A stretch of 64,000 nucleotides of DNA. Source: Dechloromonas sp. CZR5. Its GTDB lineage: Bacteria > Pseudomonadota > Gammaproteobacteria > Burkholderiales > Rhodocyclaceae. Positions 9,899-19,448 of this stretch are shown here, piece by piece. The stretch lies in assembly GCF_008711155.1 (NCBI RefSeq), contig NZ_VUYQ01000001.1, positions 248,001 through 312,000 of the forward strand, given 5' to 3'. Below the pieces are notes generated by a model that saw nothing but the letters and a program-made list of their open reading frames with translations, ran no database searches and was not told the DNA's origin. A program made the position numbers and the translations under genes. Within the stretch, counting starts at the first letter, position 1. Each line of letters opens with the position of its first letter.

Positions 9899-10012
9899 TC
9901 AAAGATCGTCATCCTGCCGGCGTTTTCCCTTGCTGCCAAAAATCAGGGTCAGCAAGGCAATTGCGCTTGTAAGGATCGCAATGTAGGTCAGTATGCGCCA
10001 GATAGAGGCCAT
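9899..10012 (-). CDS. 37-residue single-span membrane peptide
   Basis: The ATG lies two bases after the TAA of the antiporter gene, and the frame encodes 37 residues ending just before the operon's terminator. Residues 4-26 form one hydrophobic segment (ILTYIAILTSAIALLTLIFG), followed by a cationic patch KGKRR and the acidic tail DDDL. No strong ribosome site is seen, so expression would depend on coupling to the antiporter. The architecture is that of a small membrane accessory peptide. A role with the antiporter is inference from position only; it could also be a chance frame. Confidence 0.5.
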   Translation of the reverse strand: MASIWRILTYIAILTSAIALLTLIFGSKGKRRQDDDL

Positions 10013-10014
10013 GA

Positions 10015-11331
10015 TTACCGAGGTGCTGTTGTTGTTGGCGAACTCGGGACTGCCGTACTTTTGTGTGGCGCTTGCGGATGCCAGCCGAGAACGGCGAGCA
10101 TGAAGAAAAAACCGGCAACGTAAGCCACGGTTACATGCCATCCCTGAAGTAGCCATTGCTTGGCGGATCGTCCTTCGGGGAACATGCTGACTAGCGCCAC
10201 GCCGGCGGATGAGCCAAACCACAGCATGGAGCCGCCAAAGCCCACGGCATAAGCCAGGAATCCCCAGTCAAAGCCACCTTGGCGCAAGGCCAGCGCGGTA
10301 AGCGGAATATTGTCGAATACGGCCGAGACGAAGCCCAACGTCATGGCGCTTTGCCATGAGGCGGCAGGGAGTTCCTCGACCGGCATCATCGAGGCGCAGG
10401 TTACCAGCGACAGCAGAAAGATGGAGCCTTTGATCGTGTCGGGCAGGATCTCCCAGTCGTGACGGCGAACCGGGATGGTTATCGCGATAGCCAGCCAAAC
10501 GGCGACGCCAATAAAGGGGAAGCGGTCAGCGATTTGCGGACATGACACGTTGATGGTGATGTTGGCTGTAATGGCAAATCCGAGCATCAGCAGGACGATG
10601 AACAAACGTCCCCAGTCCAGTCGGGTATGCTCATGGGCTGCCTTGATAATGGGCGAGTAGGCATGTTGCTGTTTCGCGGCAAAGTAGGCTGTGATCACCA
10701 GCGCCAGGCCGGCGGCGGTATAGGCATGGAAAACTGTGGCGGGGTCGATGCCGTCAATCCACATCATGGTTGTTGTGGTGTCGCCAACCACAGAGCCCGA
10801 TCCACCCGCATTCGAGGCTGCGACAATGGCAGCCAGAAAACCGACATGGAGTTTTCCCTTAAAGAGCTGGTGAGCCATGGCGCCACCGATCAAGGCCGCG
10901 GCGATGTTGTCGAGGAAGCTTGAAATGATAAACACCATGACCAGCAGGACAAATCCGCCTTTCCAGTCATTCGGTAGGAATTTCGGCAGAATCACCGGTA
11001 TATGGCTCTTTTCAAAATGCCTTGCCAGCAAGGCAAAGCCGGTCAGCAGGCAGAACAGGTTGGCCAATGTGACCCATTCATGTCCCAGATGTCCGATGAG
11101 GCCGGGCAGTCCGGTACCCGTCTTGAAACTGCTGAAAAAAATCTTGTAGAGACTGATCGTGATCAGCCCCGTCAGGGCAACGTACAGGGTTGCGTTATGA
11201 AACAGTGCGACGCCCAGCAGCGTTAAGGCGAACAGGATGAAATCGACCGGAATGCCGCTCATGGCATGCAGCCCGTCGTCAGCGAATGCAGCGAGGGGAA
11301 TGATGGCGAGAAGCAGTATCGAGCGGTGCAT
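10015..11331 (-). CDS. NhaD/ArsB-type ion transporter (probable Na+/H+ antiporter)
   Basis: The protein of 438 residues is an inner-membrane transporter of the ion transporter superfamily, with about eleven to twelve hydrophobic segments after a possible cleavable signal (LLLAIIPLAAFA). The motif ASNAGGSGSVVGDTTTTMMWIDGI closely resembles the NAGG..PxGDxTTTMxW signature of NhaD sodium/proton antiporters, and FIISSFLDNIAAALIGG is the paired re-entrant helix motif. The SNAGGSGS variation leaves some doubt, and citrate-transporter annotation is an alternative. It is downstream of a KdpDE-like system and fpr in the same orientation, which fits cation homeostasis. Confidence 0.8.
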   Translation of the reverse strand: MHRSILLLAIIPLAAFADDGLHAMSGIPVDFILFALTLLGVALFHNATLYVALTGLITISLYKIFFSSFKTGTGLPGLIGHLGHEWVTLANLFCLLTGFALLARHFEKSHIPVILPKFLPNDWKGGFVLLVMVFIISSFLDNIAAALIGGAMAHQLFKGKLHVGFLAAIVAASNAGGSGSVVGDTTTTMMWIDGIDPATVFHAYTAAGLALVITAYFAAKQQHAYSPIIKAAHEHTRLDWGRLFIVLLMLGFAITANITINVSCPQIADRFPFIGVAVWLAIAITIPVRRHDWEILPDTIKGSIFLLSLVTCASMMPVEELPAASWQSAMTLGFVSAVFDNIPLTALALRQGGFDWGFLAYAVGFGGSMLWFGSSAGVALVSMFPEGRSAKQWLLQGWHVTVAYVAGFFFMLAVLGWHPQAPHKSTAVPSSPTTTAPR

Positions 11332-11340
11332 CGCTTTCTT

Positions 11341-11598
11341 TCAGTCAGCTTGACGGGGCCAGGCTTTTTCCGCGAGTTCCAGCAAATGCCGGAGCGTTGG
11401 CAGGGTGGTTTGAAGGGGGGCGGGGAGCTGTGCCAGAGCCTTGGACCAGACGCAGGCTTGGGTTGAGGAGCCCATCTCGTGCTTGAGCAGGGCATCCTCC
11501 AGCAGCAACCAGCCTTGTCTGACGGGAGCGTCTTTTCCGACTGTTGCGCATGGCGCAGACGCAACACCAGGAAGCGGTGAGCCACGGTCCCGTTGCAT
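11341..11598 (-). CDS. small hypothetical protein (85 residues)
   Basis: An open frame fills the gap between fpr and the antiporter, both on the same strand. Starting at the ATG four bases after the fpr stop it gives 85 residues with a plausible amphipathic composition (LLLEDALLKHEMG, LPTLRHLLELAEKAW) and no membrane segment or signal. I do not recognise it. A longer start at 11652 would overlap fpr by 50 bases. Evidence for coding is the tight operon fit and a protein-like composition; the Shine-Dalgarno is weak. Confidence 0.45.
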   Translation of the reverse strand: MQRDRGSPLPGVASAPCATVGKDAPVRQGWLLLEDALLKHEMGSSTQACVWSKALAQLPAPLQTTLPTLRHLLELAEKAWPRQAD

Positions 11599-11602
11599 GT
11601 GA

Positions 11603-12379
11603 TTACTGTTCGACGAATGCGCGTTCGATGACGTAATCACCCATTTCGCCAATGCGGTGCGAAATTTCGAAACCGAAACTATCCAGCATCGCGGAAATTT
11701 CCTTGAGCATGGCCGGGCTGCCGCAGATCATGCCCCGGTCGGTTTCCGGGTTCAGTGGCGCAATGCCAAGATCTTCGAACAGCTTGCCGGAGAGGATCAG
11801 GTCCGTCTGGCGCCCCTCGTTCCGGAAGGGTTCGCGGGTTACCGTCGGGTAGTAGATCAATTGTTCGCGGATCATGTCGCCGAGATATTCATGGTCGCGA
11901 AGGTCCTGCTCGATGTAGTCATGGTAGGCTAGTTCGCTGGTCCAGCGGACGCCATGAATCAGGATGACTTGCTCGAAGCGCTCATACGTTTCAGGTTCGT
12001 GAATCAGGCTCATGAATGGTGCAAGGCCGGTACCGGTAGCGAACATGAAAAGACGCTTGCCGGGTTTCAGATCACGGAGGACCAGCGTGCCGGTCGGCTT
12101 TTTGCTGATCAGAATCGGGTCACCTACCTTCAAATGCTGCAAGCGCGAGGTCAGCGGGCCGTTTTCTACTTTGATACTGAAGAACTCCAGGTGCTCTTCG
12201 TGGCTGGCGCTGGCGATGCTGTAGGCTCGGGTCAAGGGGCGACCATCGACTTCGATGCCGATCATTACGAATTGACCGCTCGTGAAGCGCAGGCCCGTCC
12301 CGCGCGTGCAACGGAAGCTGAACAGGGTGTCGTTCCAATGGTGGACGGAAAGGACGGTTTCGGTGGAATAGGCGCTCAT
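11603..12379 (-). CDS. fpr: ferredoxin/flavodoxin-NADP+ reductase
   Basis: The 258-residue FAD enzyme passes electrons between NADPH and ferredoxin or flavodoxin. RPLTRAYSIAS is the FAD-binding RxYS motif, GTGLAPFMSLI and HGVRWTSELAY are the NADP-binding motifs, and the C-terminal DYVIERAFVEQ matches the subclass II (Azotobacter-type) tail. The start at 12379 was chosen because it reproduces the usual N-terminus (ETVLSVHHWNDTLFSF) and length; an upstream in-frame start would overlap kdpE. It lies 25 bp after kdpE and four bases before a small ORF. Confidence 0.95.
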   Translation of the reverse strand: MSAYSTETVLSVHHWNDTLFSFRCTRGTGLRFTSGQFVMIGIEVDGRPLTRAYSIASASHEEHLEFFSIKVENGPLTSRLQHLKVGDPILISKKPTGTLVLRDLKPGKRLFMFATGTGLAPFMSLIHEPETYERFEQVILIHGVRWTSELAYHDYIEQDLRDHEYLGDMIREQLIYYPTVTREPFRNEGRQTDLILSGKLFEDLGIAPLNPETDRGMICGSPAMLKEISAMLDSFGFEISHRIGEMGDYVIERAFVEQ

Positions 12380-12404
12380 GACAGGATCGTATTGAAGGGA
12401 GGAA

Positions 12405-13094
12405 TCAGGGTTGGAAACGGTAGCCGACACCAATTTCAGTCAGGATGTGGCGGGGTTGTGCGGGACTTTCTTCTATCTTCTGACGTAAATGGCCGACGTA
12501 GACGCGAAGGTATTGAGGGTTTTCGACTGCCTGTCCTCCCCATACTTGAGCCAGAAGGTGGCGGTGGGTCAGTACCCGGCCGGGGTTGGCGGCAAGGAAA
12601 GCCAACAGGCGATACTCGATTTGCGACAGATGAATAGCTTCGCCCTGACGGGTAACCACGCGATTGACGCAATCGATGGTGTAGTTGCCAAACAGGAGGG
12701 TGGGCTGGGGTTCGGCCGTGTTGAGTTGGCGTCTGCGCAGCAGGGCGCGAACCCTGGCCAGCAACTCGGCGATGCCAAAAGGTTTGGTCAGGTAGTCATC
12801 GGCTCCTGCATCAAGTGCATCGACCTTGCTGCCTTCCTCGCTGCGAGCGGAGAGAATCAGGATCGGCGTTGACGACCAGGCCCGATAGTCGCGAATGAAG
12901 TCGACGCCATCGCGGTCCGGCAACCCGAGATCGAGAATGACCAGTTGGTGCTTCTGGCTTGCTGCCTGGAGTGTGGCGTGGCTGGCCGAACCGGCTTGGC
13001 AGACTTGAAAACCCTCGCATTCAAGCGCCATGGCGACCGCTTCGCGGATTTGCCGCTCATCCTCGACGACCAGTATGTTTTCTGATGGGCTCAT
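12405..13094 (-). CDS. kdpE: KdpE-like response regulator (OmpR/PhoB family)
   Basis: The 229-residue regulator has a receiver domain (acidic pair ED at 11-12, phospho-acceptor D55 in LVILDLGLPDRDG, LTKPF lysine) and a C-terminal winged helix (LSQIEYRLLAFLAANPGRVLTHRHLLAQVWG, then YLRVYVGHLRQKIE). That C-terminal sequence is the KdpE type. Its ATG overlaps the stop of the kinase gene by four bases, so the two are coupled. No kdpFABC potassium-pump genes lie in the window; the likely local targets are this operon's own fpr and antiporter, which is inference. Confidence 0.9.
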   Translation of the reverse strand: MSPSENILVVEDERQIREAVAMALECEGFQVCQAGSASHATLQAASQKHQLVILDLGLPDRDGVDFIRDYRAWSSTPILILSARSEEGSKVDALDAGADDYLTKPFGIAELLARVRALLRRRQLNTAEPQPTLLFGNYTIDCVNRVVTRQGEAIHLSQIEYRLLAFLAANPGRVLTHRHLLAQVWGGQAVENPQYLRVYVGHLRQKIEESPAQPRHILTEIGVGYRFQP

Positions 13095-14578
13095 GGGCGT
13101 TCGTCGATCTCGGTAAATTCAGGAGGAGGTTCGACCGGCAATAAAATCTCGAAGCAACTGCCGCCGCCGTCGCGATTTCTGGCGAAGATCCTTCCACCGT
13201 GGGCTTCTACGATGGTTTTTGCAATGGAGAGACCTAAACCCAGACCGGGTACGCCGGATTCGGTTTTGCCGCGTAGGAACAATTCGAACAGTTCCTCCCT
13301 GCGCTCATGTTCGATGCCGGGGCCTCTGTCGCAGACTTCGATCGCGATATGTGCCTCGCTGCGTTTGGCGTTGACGCCGACGATCGTGTTGTCCGGGCTG
13401 TATTTGATTGCGTTCTCGATGAGATTCCACAGTACGCGTTCAATCAGCACGGCATCGATGTTGAGAGGAGGGAGGTCAGATGCAACGGTGACCTGGAATT
13501 TTCGGGCCGGCCAGTGTAGTTCGGCTTGCTGCAAGCTGGCGCCGACAACTTCCTCTATCGGTTGCCAGTCCGCATTTAGCTCGAATTTCCCTGCGCTCAG
13601 TTTGGCCATGTCGAGTAGCTTGGTCATTTGCTGGCTGATCGACAGGGCTTGGTCGCGAATGGCATCCAATAGAGGCTTCTGGCGGTCCGCCGGGGCTTTG
13701 CCCATGGCCACCGTTTCGGCCATTCCAACCAGTGCCGTCAGAGGGGTGCGCAGATCGTGCGATAGTGCGGAGAGAATCGAACTACGCAATGCTTCCGCCG
13801 CATGTTTAACCTCGGTTTCCTGGGCCTTGACGGCCAAGAACGAGCGCTCCAGCGCAACGGCGACGACTGAAGCAACGGTCTCGATATACTCCACGGCCGG
13901 TTCGGAGGAGAGTAGGCTGGCTTCCACTTCGAGCGCCAGTACGCCTTGCACTCCGCTTGCCGCGGTTAGCGGCATGACCGCATAGAAATTGCCGTTGTCG
14001 GTGGGGCGCGAGAGAACCTGGGCTCGTTGGACGCATTCCTTGAGCAGGGATGGTGAGATGGGCCCGGTTGCCGTATCGAATTCGTTCGGGAAATGGACGT
14101 TCACCTGCCGGGCACGCAATGAGGTGGCAAAGAATTCGCGTGCCAGGGCAATGACGGCGTCGGGCGTCATGGCTCCGGCCAACGCTTGCGAGAGTTCGTA
14201 GAGCTTGGTGCTTTCGTTGGATTTCCGGTTGGCGTAGTCGGCGTGTTGCTTCAGATGGGATGTCAGGTGGCTCACCATCAACGCGACGACCAGCATGATG
14301 ATGCTGGCGAGGAGGTGCTGGATTTCGGTAATTACCAGCGAGAAATGGGGGGGTACAAAAAAATAGGCGTAGCACAGCGAACTGATAAGTGCACAGAGGA
14401 CAGCGGGGCCGCGGCCGTAGGCGGCGGCTACCGTGACGACTGCCAGGACGTAGAGCAGAGCAATATTCGATAGATCAACGCGGTCATGAAGCGGACTCAG
14501 CAGCAGGCTGCCGGTGGTAGTTCCGAGAACTGCCCACAGGTAACCTGCTGATGAAGGTTCATGTTTGACGATGTGCAT
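13091..14578 (-). CDS. KdpD-like sensor histidine kinase lacking the N-terminal KdpD/Usp module
   Basis: From the ATG at 14578 the protein has 495 residues. It opens with a four-helix DUF4118 membrane region (about 10-110), then a GAF-like segment, a HisKA domain with H274 in LSALSHDLRTPLTALVGM, and a HATPase domain (NLIENAIKYSP, GPGIEHERR, GLGLGLSIAKTIVEAHGG). E. coli KdpD has about 895 residues; the 390-residue cytosolic KdpD plus Usp portion that binds c-di-AMP and regulates phosphatase activity is absent here. Longer in-frame starts exist up to 14746, but those residues look non-coding and overlap a terminator. It is the first gene of the operon running down to the NhaD-like gene. Confidence 0.88.
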   Translation of the reverse strand: MHIVKHEPSSAGYLWAVLGTTTGSLLLSPLHDRVDLSNIALLYVLAVVTVAAAYGRGPAVLCALISSLCYAYFFVPPHFSLVITEIQHLLASIIMLVVALMVSHLTSHLKQHADYANRKSNESTKLYELSQALAGAMTPDAVIALAREFFATSLRARQVNVHFPNEFDTATGPISPSLLKECVQRAQVLSRPTDNGNFYAVMPLTAASGVQGVLALEVEASLLSSEPAVEYIETVASVVAVALERSFLAVKAQETEVKHAAEALRSSILSALSHDLRTPLTALVGMAETVAMGKAPADRQKPLLDAIRDQALSISQQMTKLLDMAKLSAGKFELNADWQPIEEVVGASLQQAELHWPARKFQVTVASDLPPLNIDAVLIERVLWNLIENAIKYSPDNTIVGVNAKRSEAHIAIEVCDRGPGIEHERREELFELFLRGKTESGVPGLGLGLSIAKTIVEAHGGRIFARNRDGGGSCFEILLPVEPPPEFTEIDERP

Positions 14579-14657
14579 GGCCCAGGATGCTAAGAAACCG
14601 GGTATAAAAATGCCATCAAAACGATCAGGCGTTTTTTGAGGGCTGTGAAGTTGAGGG

Positions 14658-14690
14658 AAAAAAATAGCCCGCGTTATGCGGGCTATTTCC
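14658..14690 (-). terminator. terminator downstream of dps
   Basis: ATAGCCCGC/GCGGGCTAT with a short GTTAT-type loop (14664-14686) is followed on the minus strand by a T-run (the A-run at 14658-14664). It separates dps from the kinase operon. Confidence 0.8.
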
Positions 14691-14711
14691 TTACCAACTG
14701 TGCGTCGTTGC

Positions 14712-15176
14712 TCAGCTTTCCAGCAGGCTGCGCAACATCCAGGCATTCTTCTCGTGAATCTGCATGCGCTGGGTCAGCAGGTCGGCCGTCGGTTCGTCGC
14801 CAGCCTTGTCGACCAGCGGGAAGAGGCTGCGTGCCGTCTTGGTCACGGCTTCCTGGCCTGCCACCAGTTGCTTGATCATCTCTTCGGCGCTGACCTTGCC
14901 TTCGCTTTCCTTGATCACCGTCAGCTTGGCGAATTCCCGGTAGGTTCCCGGTGCGGCCACACCCAGCGCGCGGATGCGTTCGGCGATCAGGTCGAGGGCA
15001 TTCCACAGCTCGGTGTATTGGTCCATGAACATCACGTGCAATGTGTTGAACATCGGGCCGGTCACATTCCAGTGGAAATTGTGTGTCTTCAGGTACAGCG
15101 TGAACGAGTCGGCGAGCAGGCGCGACAGTCCCTCGGCAATTTTCTCGCGATCCTTTTTGGTGATTCCGATATCCAT
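14712..15176 (-). CDS. dps: Dps-family DNA starvation/ferritin-like protein
   Basis: The 154-residue protein belongs to the Dps mini-ferritins that form dodecamers, oxidise and store iron with peroxide, and protect [46 protein letters not shown] carries the shared inter-subunit ferroxidase residues (His, His, Asp, Glu). The start at 15176 is fixed by an AGGAGG site six bases upstream. It is monocistronic: a terminator follows it and the dctM terminator precedes it. Confidence 0.94.
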   Translation of the reverse strand: MDIGITKKDREKIAEGLSRLLADSFTLYLKTHNFHWNVTGPMFNTLHVMFMDQYTELWNALDLIAERIRALGVAAPGTYREFAKLTVIKESEGKVSAEEMIKQLVAGQEAVTKTARSLFPLVDKAGDEPTADLLTQRMQIHEKNAWMLRSLLES

Positions 15177-15280
15177 GGCAACCTCCTGATGTTGTGAGTT
15201 GATGGTGAGCATTGTCTGTCCGTCGGGCGGTTGACGCCAATGAGCAATGTCGATGGCAATCATAGACCGATTCAATGGCG

Positions 15281-15306
15281 AAAAAAAAGCGGGGCCTGTG
15301 CCCCGC
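15281..15306 (-). terminator. terminator downstream of dctM
   Basis: GCGGGGC/GCCCCGC with a CTGT loop (15289-15306) followed on the minus strand by an eight-base T-run. It closes the dctQM operon 27 bases after the dctM stop. Confidence 0.88.
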
Positions 15307-15332
15307 TGAAGTTGGTTCCGTGTCGATAAAGC

Positions 15333-16796
15333 TTACTTGTTTTCGCTCTGCAGGTTTTTCAGCAGATCGGCTGCCGAATCCTCCGTGGGCGCCTTGGTGC
15401 TGTCGCCATCCTGCATCATGGTGCTCAGGTCCACTTCGCCTTGTTGTTCGATCCGGGCCTTTTCCTCCGGATCGCCGTAGCTCACGATGTTCGGGAAGAT
15501 GATGATGATGGCAACCATCAGGATCTGGATACAGACGAACGGTATGGCACCCCAGTAGATGTCGGTGGTCTTGACCGAGCTTGGCGCGACCGAGCGCAGG
15601 TAGAACAGCGCGAAACCGAACGGCGGGTGCATGAACGAGGTCTGCATGTTGACCGCGAGCAAGACGCCGAACCAGACCAGGTCGATGCCCAGCTTGTCGG
15701 CCACCGGTGCGAGCAGCGGCACGATGATGAACGACAGTTCGAAGAAGTCGAGGAAGAAGGCCAGCACGAAGACCAGGATGTTGACCACGATCAGGAAGCC
15801 GACCTGGCCGCCCGGCAGGCCGAGCAGCAGGTGTTCGACCCACAGGTCGCCGTCGACACCGCGGAAGACCAAGCCGAATACCGTCGAGCCGACCAGGATG
15901 AAGACCACGAAGGACGACAGCTTGCCGGTGGTTTCCATGGCTTGCTTGAGCAGCTTGAAGGAAATCCGTCTGCGGGCAATGGCCAGGATCAGCGCGCCGG
16001 CCGCACCCATGGCGCCGCCTTCGGTCGGCGTTGCGATACCGAGGAAGATGGTGCCGAGAACCAGGAAGATCAGTACCAGCGGCGGGACCAGCGTGGTGAT
16101 GACGCGCAGGAACAGCTTGGCGCCGCGCAGGGTGCGGGCTTCCGGCGGCAGGGCCGGGCAGCTCGAGGGTTTGAAGAGGGCGAGCAGGGCGACGTAGCCG
16201 ACGTAGAGTCCGGTCAGTACGAGGCCCGGCACCATGGCGCCTTCATACATGTCGCCCACGGAGCGACCGAGCTGGTCGGCCATGATGATCAGCACCAGGG
16301 ACGGTGGGATGATCTGGGCCAGCGTGCCGGAAGCGGCGATGACACCGGAGGCCAGGCGCTTGTCGTAGCCGTAGCGCAGCATGATCGGCAGCGAGATCAG
16401 GCCCATCGAGATGACGGAGGCAGCGACCACGCCGGTCGTCGCGGCGAGCAGTGCGCCGACGAAGATGACGGCAAAGGCCAGGCCGCCGCGTATCGGGCCG
16501 AACAGCTGGCCGATGGTGTCTAGCAGGTCCTCCGCCATGCCGGATCGTTCGAGAATCAATCCCATGAAGGTGAAGAAGGGGATGGCCAGCAGCGTGTCGT
16601 TGGCCATGATGCCGAAAATGCGCTCGGGCAATGCCTGGAACAGGGCCGGCGTGAGCAGGCCGAGTTCGATGCCGATCAGGCCGAAGACGATACCGTTGGC
16701 AGCGAGCGCAAAGGCAACCGGGTAGCCGAACAGCAGGAACAGAACCAGGGCGCCGAACATCAGCGGCGCCATGTTGGCGATCATGAACTCAGCCAT
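15333..16796 (-). CDS. dctM: TRAP transporter large permease subunit
   Basis: This 487-residue integral membrane protein has about a dozen helices and is the transport channel of a tripartite ATP-independent periplasmic transporter. TTGVVAASVISMGLISLPIMLRYGYDKRLASGVIAASGTLAQIIPPSLVLIIMAD is the DctM core, and GIATPTEGGAMGAAGALI is the second repeat. A hydrophilic acidic C-terminal tail of about 50 residues follows the last helix. The ATG overlaps the dctQ stop (TAATG), so the earlier in-frame starts that run into dctQ are rejected. It probably works with the TakP-like protein at 8734-9822. Confidence 0.94.
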   Translation of the reverse strand: MAEFMIANMAPLMFGALVLFLLFGYPVAFALAANGIVFGLIGIELGLLTPALFQALPERIFGIMANDTLLAIPFFTFMGLILERSGMAEDLLDTIGQLFGPIRGGLAFAVIFVGALLAATTGVVAASVISMGLISLPIMLRYGYDKRLASGVIAASGTLAQIIPPSLVLIIMADQLGRSVGDMYEGAMVPGLVLTGLYVGYVALLALFKPSSCPALPPEARTLRGAKLFLRVITTLVPPLVLIFLVLGTIFLGIATPTEGGAMGAAGALILAIARRRISFKLLKQAMETTGKLSSFVVFILVGSTVFGLVFRGVDGDLWVEHLLLGLPGGQVGFLIVVNILVFVLAFFLDFFELSFIIVPLLAPVADKLGIDLVWFGVLLAVNMQTSFMHPPFGFALFYLRSVAPSSVKTTDIYWGAIPFVCIQILMVAIIIIFPNIVSYGDPEEKARIEQQGEVDLSTMMQDGDSTKAPTEDSAADLLKNLQSENK

Positions 16797-17389
16797 TATT
16801 TGGCCTCCTGTGCTTTGGCGGCGGCAATGGCGGCGGCCAGTTCCTCTTCGGCGCTCGGACCCTTGCTCTTGCTGTTCGGGTCGTCGATCCGGCCTTGCAG
16901 GAAGGCGATGCGCTTGATCAGCTCGGAAATGCCTTGCAGGGCGAGCAGCGTGAAGCCGATCGGCAGCAGGATCTTGACCGGCCAGCGGATCAGGCCGCCG
17001 GCGTTGGCCGACATTTCGCTGATGTGATAAGAGTCGGCAACGAGCGGGATCGAGAGATAAAGCACCAGAACAACCATCGGCAGCAGGAAGAACAGGGTGC
17101 CGATGATGTCGATGACAGCCAGGCCGCGCGGCGAGAGCTTGCCGGACAGGACGTCGATGCGGACGTGTTCGTTCTTCTGCAGCGTGTAAGGCGAGCAGAG
17201 CAGGAAAACGGCGGCAAACAGATACCACTGGATTTCCAGCAGCCCGTTGGAACTGTAGTTGAACACAAAGCGCACCACGGCGTTGCCCGCACTGATCACG
17301 GTCATGAGCAGTATCAGCCAGAATGCGCCTTTGCCGACTCGCTCGCTGATCCAGTCGATCAGCTGCGAGAGCTTGAGCAGAAGGGTCAC
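16796..17389 (-). CDS. dctQ: TRAP transporter small permease subunit
   Basis: The protein of 197 residues has four predicted membrane helices. QWYLFAAVFLLCSPYTLQKNEHVRIDVLSGKLSPRG is the typical DctQ signature between helices two and three. The C-terminus is a charged Ala/Glu/Lys tail (about residues 170-197). It is the first gene of the dctQM pair and stops inside the dctM start codon region. The upstream region of about 100 bp is shared with the divergent phosphatase gene. Confidence 0.92.
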   Translation of the reverse strand: MTLLLKLSQLIDWISERVGKGAFWLILLMTVISAGNAVVRFVFNYSSNGLLEIQWYLFAAVFLLCSPYTLQKNEHVRIDVLSGKLSPRGLAVIDIIGTLFFLLPMVVLVLYLSIPLVADSYHISEMSANAGGLIRWPVKILLPIGFTLLALQGISELIKRIAFLQGRIDDPNSKSKGPSAEEELAAAIAAAKAQEAK

Positions 17390-17491
17390 GAAAATTCCTC
17401 CTCGGTTGATAAAATTCCCGACTTCTTGAATTGGTCGGGGTTAATGAAAATCCTAGTGGGCCAAATTTACAGCGAAGGTCATAGACGGAAC

Positions 17492-18148
17492 ATGGTGGAA
17501 ATCCCTACAAACCGCCCAACCCGCATCTGTCTGGTGCGCCACGGCGAAACCGAATGGAACGCGGAGCGCCGCATCCAGGGGCAAATCGACATCGGCCTCA
17601 ACGAAACGGGGCGCCGTCAGGCCGCAGCCGCCGGCCGATGGCTGAAGCGGGCCGGAATTTCAGCGCTCTACAGCAGCGACCTGAAACGGGCGTGGACCAC
17701 TGCCGAGGCCATCGGTGCGGAGATCGGCCTGGTGCCGACAGCGGTGCCCGAAATGCGCGAGCGGCGTTACGGCGTCTTCGAGGGACTCACCTACGACGAG
17801 GCGCGGGCACGTTATCCGGACGGCTACGGTGCCTTCGAGGGGCGTAATGCCGACTATGCCTTCGAGAATGGCGAGAGCCTGACGGCCATGTTCGCCCGGG
17901 TGACCGGCAAGCTGAAGGAGATCGCTGCCGCCCACCCGGGACGGAACGTGGCGGTTGTGTTGCACGGCGGCGTGCTCGATGTCATCAATCGTTTCGTGCG
18001 CGGCAATTCGCTGGAAATGCCGCGCGATTTCCTGATTCCCAATGCCGGCATCAACTGGATTTCGGTCGTTGATGACAGTTGGCATCTCGACACCTGGGGC
18101 GAAACCGAGCACCTGGAGCCGGGCGCCCTTGACGAACTGCCTTCATGA
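17492..18148 (+). CDS. histidine phosphatase family protein (GpmB/CobC-like)
   Basis: The 218-residue protein has the branch-1 phosphoglycerate mutase fold: LVRHGETEWNAERRIQGQ with the phospho-accepting histidine, the SSDLKRAWTTAEAI arginine region, and VVLHGGVLDVI with the second catalytic histidine. Such proteins act as small-molecule phosphatases (for example alpha-ribazole phosphatase or GpmB) and the substrate cannot be told from sequence. The start at 17492 gives a normal N-terminus; upstream in-frame sequence runs through the divergent dctQ gene and is rejected. glyA follows after 41 bp. Confidence 0.88.
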   Translation: MVEIPTNRPTRICLVRHGETEWNAERRIQGQIDIGLNETGRRQAAAAGRWLKRAGISALYSSDLKRAWTTAEAIGAEIGLVPTAVPEMRERRYGVFEGLTYDEARARYPDGYGAFEGRNADYAFENGESLTAMFARVTGKLKEIAAAHPGRNVAVVLHGGVLDVINRFVRGNSLEMPRDFLIPNAGINWISVVDDSWHLDTWGETEHLEPGALDELPS

Positions 18149-18189
18149 TAGAATCTTCCCCCTTTTCTTCAATGGCTTGAGGCTATCCC

Positions 18190-19440
<1,251 letters not shown>

Positions 19441-19448
19441 TCAGGATC

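Noticed and set aside
8713..9939. 408-residue open frame on the minus strand
   Set aside because: It is antisense to the TRAP binding protein gene and crosses its terminator.
14579..14746. 56-residue N-terminal extension of the KdpD-like kinase
   Set aside because: The extra residues overlap the dps terminator and do not resemble the KdpD N-terminal domain; the ATG at 14578 fits the first membrane helix.
15441..16523. 360-residue Asp/Gln-rich plus-strand frame
   Set aside because: Antisense to dctM; the low-complexity D/Q/E composition reflects reversed hydrophobic codons.
18129..18154. Possible glyA promoter TTGACG / TAGAAT
   Set aside because: The spacer is only 14 bases, too short for a sigma-70 promoter.
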